Shown here: piece after piece, positions 44,700 to 49,933 of the stretch
Layout of the letters: every line of letters starts with the position of its first letter
Numbering within the stretch: the first letter of the stretch is position 1
Assembly (NCBI GenBank): GCA_003693705.1
Contig: RBZT01000713.1
Coordinates: forward strand, 1-49,933
Reading direction: 5' to 3'
From: Polymyxa betae
Lineage: Eukaryota; Endomyxa; Phytomyxea; Plasmodiophorida; Plasmodiophoridae
DNA: 49,933 nucleotides
Notes under the pieces: model-generated
Told to the model about the DNA's origin: nothing
What the model saw: only the letters and a program-made list of their open reading frames with translations
Databases searched by the model: none
Program-made: the position numbers and the translations under genes

Positions 44700-45420
44700 T
44701 AATCAACTTTAAAACGCCAATTGCAGGGGTTGTTTGGCCGATTTCGCGCACTTGGCGAGCCATTTCTTGTACAGCTTTCTGAATCCCTCACATTGATCCT
44801 CATCCAGATGATCTATGATATGTGGCTGATGATCAGGATATAGCTGGTCACACTGATACACAGTTAGGAATGCCACTTCAGAACCAAATCCGTAGAGGTG
44901 CTGAGTAAGCAACAGAGGATGCAGTTGCTTGTCATTATCACCACATTAAGCTCCAAAGGGCAATGTCATCCACACCCTTCTCAGGAGAGCAAAGAATATG
45001 TTCATATGGCAGGGGTGGGCCCTGGTAACCCCTTGGAAGAACCATGGTACATGGATGGTTGTCCGTCAAGGCAACCAGGACACGAACATGTTGCATATAC
45101 AACCTGTCCAAATGACCAGGAAGCTCTGCATAGCCATTTTAGATGAATTAAAGCGTCACCAACAACATTGGTACCTGTGCAGGTGTATCCGGGTCTTTGC
45201 GCATGAATTGGTATTGATCATCCAAGACAAACTTCAGGCCCGGGAAAGAAAACTGAAGAATTTCAGGGGTTCAGGTCGTTATGCAGCGAGATCAGCTCAT
45301 CGACCCAGAGGGCCATCGCCTGGACGGTCGCGCTCAGAATGCGGCGGAAGATAGTAGCTGTTCATCATAACAAGGACTGCGGCCAGGTGTTAGTAGTTGA
45401 TAATATCGTGGACCTGAAGT
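44700..45420 (-). pseudogene. Decayed unidentified protein-coding sequence
   Basis: Minus-strand segments in several frames read like one eroded protein: ATVQAMALWVDELISLHNDL, KFVLDDQYQFMRKDPD, ELPGHLDRLYMQHVRVLVAL, PRGYQGPPLPYEHILCSPE and GFGSEVAFLTVYQCDQLYPD, ending with a Lys-rich helix and TAA. Frame breaks separate each pair, so it is not translatable as it stands. No domain is recognised. A transposase or host gene relic are both possible. Confidence 0.4.
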
Positions 45421-45429
45421 GGCACCCTA

Positions 45430-47080
45430 GAAATCTTTCACCTATATCATGATTAGTTAGTGTTAAACAGGAGCAAAACAAAGATACCATTCAGCGCTGA
45501 CGATTGGCTGACGACTGCAGAAACATCGACTGCGGCACAAGCACTTTTTAAAATCATTAGGCAAAAATTGGTACCGTATATCGATAGAAAATGTACCGTT
45601 GGCAGCAACAGTATTATCTCCAGCTAAGAGAAAATATATTCACAACTGATAGAACAGAATGTGTAAGGAGCGATTGATACTCTCGTGGTGTTAGGCACCA
45701 AATGCAACTGATCCAGGAGGATGTTAGGACAGTGACGTCAATAACAGAATGACTTGTATCATAGCCTTGAGCGACTATATATCAGAATATCGAATTAGGG
45801 CACTACCATATACATCAAAACTCCGCCACGGACTTCTCCGGCTTCAACTGTTGGCACTGTTGGCAACAGTGGGTTGCACCCTCCCTGCCTTGAGACGAGC
45901 GGCGCAGCCAGCCGCTGGAGTAGGGACGAGCACGAGCAGAATTTGACTCTGTCTCAACAGCGCCTGAGCTTAACGGTATTCTATTGTTCTGTTGTTATAA
46001 CTCTCAATACTACACGAAGTATAAAAACGACAATACAGCTGAAGATTCCGCGGCGTTTCTTAAATTCTGTTTCTCAAAACATGTACACAATCATGGGAAC
46101 TTCGGCACATTTCTTCATATTGTTCATTCACAGGTTTCCTTTTTTATTACGCTCATCTCATGCAATGAGATTGAACATCGCTGTACGGGTTTCTGAACCT
46201 GTTTAACAACAAACGATTTGTCTCAACTTGCTCCTGTATTGCGTTACAAGGGCATTACAGAGCCATACAATATTTACTCGATAGTCGACTGCAAAGGATC
46301 TCAGATCCTGTTATGTTTATAGGTAGAATATCATGCTTAACGGAAGTGCTGGACTCGGCAGTTTGGGATCTTATAGCTGCAAAATGCTCCAATACTGAAA
46401 GCAGCTAGCTGTCCCGGCGGCTCTTCCTCGTCATCAGACGTCCTTGGTCAGCCACTATTGGACCATCTCTATCTGGATATTGACATCGGTGACGGCCTGC
46501 GTCGCTGTCTCCAGATCCGCCCATCTCGACTTCTCAACAAAACGATTGATCACTATAATTGGATCCGAGTGATTATAGCTAAATTTCCGCTTTATTAGCC
46601 GCAATTAACCTTAAACAAGTAGAATTGAATGATTGAAAAAAAAAGACAAAGAGAGGAAAAACGATTATATTCCCACTGTTACATATTATCGCAAGACTGA
46701 GAATTTAGCAGGGTTTTCAAGCGATTTGAGAGGTAGGAACAGTACGATAAGTATAGGAGGATCATTCGATACAATTGGATACAAATAAATGCGAAAGATG
46801 CAGAACCGACATTCAATTCAATAAATGAATATACATGTTCGATTTCTTCAAGAAAATTTTTACAACTTTTCTTCAAAAAAAAAACAAAAACCAAACGTTT
46901 TACTAACGCAAAATGCATATAAATTTACTCATCAACATAACGATGTTATGGAAGAGGTGTGCAAGGACAATATCATACGAGATTCACGACCAGGTTCGGG
47001 TTCATCTGCTGAAACGGTAACAGCCTGCAATGAGACGGACCCCGGGATCGGTCGTGCTGGTCAAGGGCGTTGATGCGATC
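45430..47080. other. No gene recognised
   Basis: Overlapping short frames and A/T-rich runs on both strands, with no splice pattern or domain that I can defend. Confidence 0.4.
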
Positions 47081-47086
47081 TCGGAC

Positions 47087-47479
47087 TCAGCAGCAGGAAC
47101 CGATCACGGATATTCTTAGGCCTAAAAACTTGATAATATTCCACGTTCCAATGCAGGCAGAGAACGTAAAGCGATTGAGACTATGTTTGAAGAGTACCCT
47201 GAACCTTTGCAGAAGACGACCTGAGTAAAACCCAATTCTACTGATAACTTGACGTCTCAGATCCTCCTTGAAAAACTCGTGAAAGGCAAAAATGTACAGA
47301 AACGTGGTGTCACGCCCTCCTATAGAAAACGTGCAAATAGCACACAATACCCATACTGGCCATACAGTAGGACTGAGGACGGTTCCGAAATTCAACACTA
47401 AACGCGGGATTTGGAAATAACCACCACAACGCACTTTTTTCCGAATTCGGAAAATGGACTTCGCCAAAAACATTTTCAT
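47087..47479 (-). other. Uncertain open frame, hydrophobic
   Basis: A 130-codon frame on the minus strand with two or three hydrophobic stretches and no recognised motif. It could be a small membrane protein or chance. Confidence 0.2.
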
Positions 47480-47701
47480 AAATAGAAAGATTCTTGGATT
47501 TTACACATGCTGATAGAAAAAAAATTGCGCTTTGGTTACTGAGAAAAATGGATTAAAACAGTGCGTAACTGGTCGGGTATCTTTACTGTTTCAGTACAGA
47601 ATTGTGCGGGAATGCGCAGCCCTTTCTCACAATCCATCGCTGATTAAGTGGCCTCCCTTTAATCAGCTTAATGCATTCGTACTACATACTGCCAAAAGAC
47701 C

Positions 47702-48890
47702 ATGAAGATGGCGACTCTGCTGGTCGCTCTGCTGTTCGCTGCGGCGTCCGCCGACCCCGAACCTATCATTGACAACGCTCCGGTCGACCCGTCCACGGTC
47801 GACGACCAGGTCGCGGCACCCGGGCCGGCCGTACTGGCCCCACCGGACGCGAGCAATGTCGTCCGCGTTGAAACGTTACTGGAGTGTAGCATTAACCACG
47901 CCGAATACGATCTGCAGGTGGCGTCGTCGATGGCGCGGGTCACGCCGGCGTGCCGCGAATTGATCGCGAAACGTCTCGCGCAGCTGTGGCGGCTCGAACT
48001 GCGGCGCCCGTCGTCGGACCTGGACCTGGTCCGTCGGGTCGAATCGATCGTCGCGCAATCCGCACGGCATCTCGATCCCGAATCGTTCCTCGGGGCCGTC
48101 TTCGACGACGACACCGCCGCCCTGCTCCTGCGTCGTCTCGTGTTCGTCGCCGTTTATCTCCCGAACACGATCGCGAGCGTATTGGCCGTGATTGGAGGCA
48201 TTCCTTCCGTACGTCGTCCGTGCGCCCGAGGCGTTGTCCACGCAGATCGCGCGCCTCATCGAGCGGGAACGTTTCGACCTGATTCGCGCCATCATTCAAT
48301 CGGAGAGCTTTCGAACCGGAGACCGAATGTGCGTGGCCGACTCTCTCATCCATCGAATCGTTCTGGCGCTCATCGACGTCGACGACCAGCACGACCTGTT
48401 ACGCACGCTACTGCAGACGCCCTTTGAGGACGACCTGCTCGCGAAAGCGTTACCGCACGGAGTTCTGCATCGCGCCGTTCGGGTCGGCAACATCGGCGCC
48501 GCTCGCGAACTGCTCTCGCATTCGGCGGTTCGGAAGACGATCGACGCCGTCGATGCTGATGAACGTACGGCTCGTTCGTATGCGCGAGCGGGTTCGGAGA
48601 TTGCGCATCTGTTCGATGATTCGGCGCCGCCACCGGAAAAAACCGCCAGTTCGGATGCGTTGGATAATTTCCAAGATGCGCTGAATCAGATAATGAATAT
48701 GCTCGTAGAGACGCCCAACGATCTCGACCCGAATGATACCGTACGGATCGCGAAGTTGCTGGAGGAGGCCGCTGCCCGTCGCGATCACGGCCTGGACGAT
48801 AACAGGACTGCAACGATGTTAGCGCAGGCTCGGAAACGTATCGCGGAGGCGGTCGTCGAACAAAATCAGACCGAGCGGGAAGATGTCTGA
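47702..48890 (+). pseudogene. Secreted ankyrin-like protein gene with one frame break
   Basis: The ATG at 47702 opens a clear signal peptide (MKMATLLVALLFAAASA, cleavage likely before Asp-Pro-Glu). A mature part with Asp/Pro/Val-rich N-terminus and long helices rich in Leu/Arg/Asp follows. Near 48190 the coding shifts: one extra nucleotide moves the frame, which then stays open to a TGA at 48888-48890. The second part contains an ankyrin-like unit (LHRAVRVGNIGAARELLSH, then IDAVDADERTARSYARAG). Total about 395 residues. It is intronless and G+C-rich, like the Myb-like gene. Such proteins are candidate effectors in intracellular parasites, but that is inference. The break could be a real lesion or an assembly error. 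Confidence 0.65.
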
Positions 48891-49178
48891 CGAGGCTCCG
48901 CATTGATCAATCTCTCATTTCGGACAATTCGGTCTCTATTTGTTGCGACTAAACCCTAACTCGACTGAGTCTCCGTGAATTCCAGCTCTGGTCGGAATTT
49001 CGCCGTGAACAATGACGTAAAATCGTGTTTGTTTCAGATTGGAGATTCTCCCGGAATGACAATCGAGATTCGGTTTTTGATGAGACCTGCTCGGCTCCCT
49101 GCTGGTCACATTTTCAAGTTTTTAATCCTTTCAGAGAATATCTCAATATACAATGATCAAGAACTCGTCTATTACGAA

Positions 49179-49795
49179 CTAGTTGCGATTTGATGGAATA
49201 TTTCTTACTCTCACTGACAATGAGAGTCTCAAATCCGCACTGTTTACTCCTGTCTTTATGCCTCGAACAAACCTTCTGAAACTGACTATGCCGAAACGGA
49301 TTTCCCCATCGAGATTGAAAAACCCGAAGGTCATTCTGACAGCATATTCGAACACATGAAAGCACTGAGTAACATGTTCGTGATAGCCAATGACCACAGC
49401 TTTCACGTGCCAGGCTCAATTTCGGGTCGGCAATCTTGGCCCGAACTAGTTTTTGACATAAACTGGCCACCAATATCAACTTTTGTAGCGTGGTCGTCGT
49501 CGAAGATATTTCCGAGGTTTCGAGGAAACCATCAATGGGGTCTTTTGCAGCATTTTTGTTGTCCTTTGAGAATATGTTCGTAGCAATAAGAAACGCGAAT
49601 TCGTCATCATCAGGCTGCTTTTTCTGAAATAAAGTTTCAAAGTGATATTCCGCATTCAATAGGAATAAATCTCACCAGAAAAGCACACAGAGCTGTGTAG
49701 TCTGTGATCTTCTCGACACCAAAATAAAACATTTTCGAAAATTCAGGCAGAGTGTTTAGAGCTGGCAGAGCGGGATCTTTTGGTGGAGAGCTAAA
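49179..49795 (-). CDS. Partial spliced gene, unidentified
   Basis: On the minus strand an exon at about 49670-49795 (PKDPALPALNTLPEFSKM, YFGVEKITDYTALCAFL) ends at a GTGAGA donor. A 45-50-nt intron ends TTTCAG, and the next exon continues in phase (KKQPDDDEFAFLIATNIF). It runs past 49500, where frames diverge and further introns are likely. A possible first exon begins at an ATG near 49914 (MSSGLVCGYKES), but its join is unclear. The gene may extend past either limit given. No domain recognised. Confidence 0.4.
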
Positions 49796-49933
49796 TTTTA
49801 TCCTTTTTTAAGAAGGATTCGTGTCCTTCTGTTGAGCGAAACGATCGTTAGAGCTATCTCGGACCTGATTATGGGCAATTGATTCTTTGTATCCGCAAAC
49901 AAGTCCGGAACTCATTGCGAAAGTGCGTGGTTG

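Noticed and set aside
47668-48903. Several long minus-strand and alternative plus-strand frames over the ankyrin-like gene
   Set aside because: Arg/Ser-rich products typical of antisense reading of G+C-rich coding sequence.

Overview
The window comes from a eukaryotic nuclear genome. It has spliceosomal GT-AG introns, mostly about 50-70 nt and some with a CTAAC-like branch motif. It also has a tRNA-Gly(GCC), a spliced myosin gene, several eukaryotic transposon families and many short TTTAGGG/TTAGGG-type telomere-like motifs. Plasmodiophorid (Rhizaria) or oomycete-like protists fit best, because of the mix of small secreted or membrane proteins, ankyrin-like secreted protein and PH-FYVE-tailed myosin. 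This placement is inference. A 60-N run at 11022-11081 is an assembly gap.

Layout. 0-10 kb is a gene-poor, rearranged region. It holds an inverted duplication of a small single-pass membrane-protein gene (540-849 and 5152-5587), Mutator-like (MULE) and pogo-like remnants, a 28-bp minisatellite and further inverted repeats. 10-16 kb holds the tRNA, two inverted Ty1/copia RNase H fragments, and a decaying multi-exon kinase-like gene whose last exon encodes a transmembrane helix. 16-24 kb is an endogenous-element cluster on the minus strand. It contains a nearly intact CRESS-DNA-type Rep gene with one internal stop, a stem-loop just upstream that could be an origin, tandem membrane-protein ORFs, and two decayed copies of an unrecognised protein family. 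A degenerate PH-FYVE copy lies among them.

24.6-37.5 kb is one coherent minus-strand reading unit. It encodes a myosin motor, an IQ-like neck, a Ser-rich linker, an MABP domain, an ArfGEF-like HUS/Sec7/HDS region and a PH-FYVE C-terminus. Splice phases allow a single fused polypeptide, although a two-gene reading is possible. The Sec7-like part lacks the usual catalytic loop.

39-50 kb contains an intronless GC-rich three-repeat Myb/SANT gene, a non-LTR reverse transcriptase fragment, a PIF/Harbinger-type element with a TAA target duplication, an unidentified pseudogene, a signal-peptide ankyrin-like gene with one frame break, and the end of a further minus-strand spliced gene running to the window edge.

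No operon logic applies. The main working units are the myosin-trafficking gene (actin motor, Arf regulation, phosphoinositide binding) and the candidate endogenous Rep replicon.
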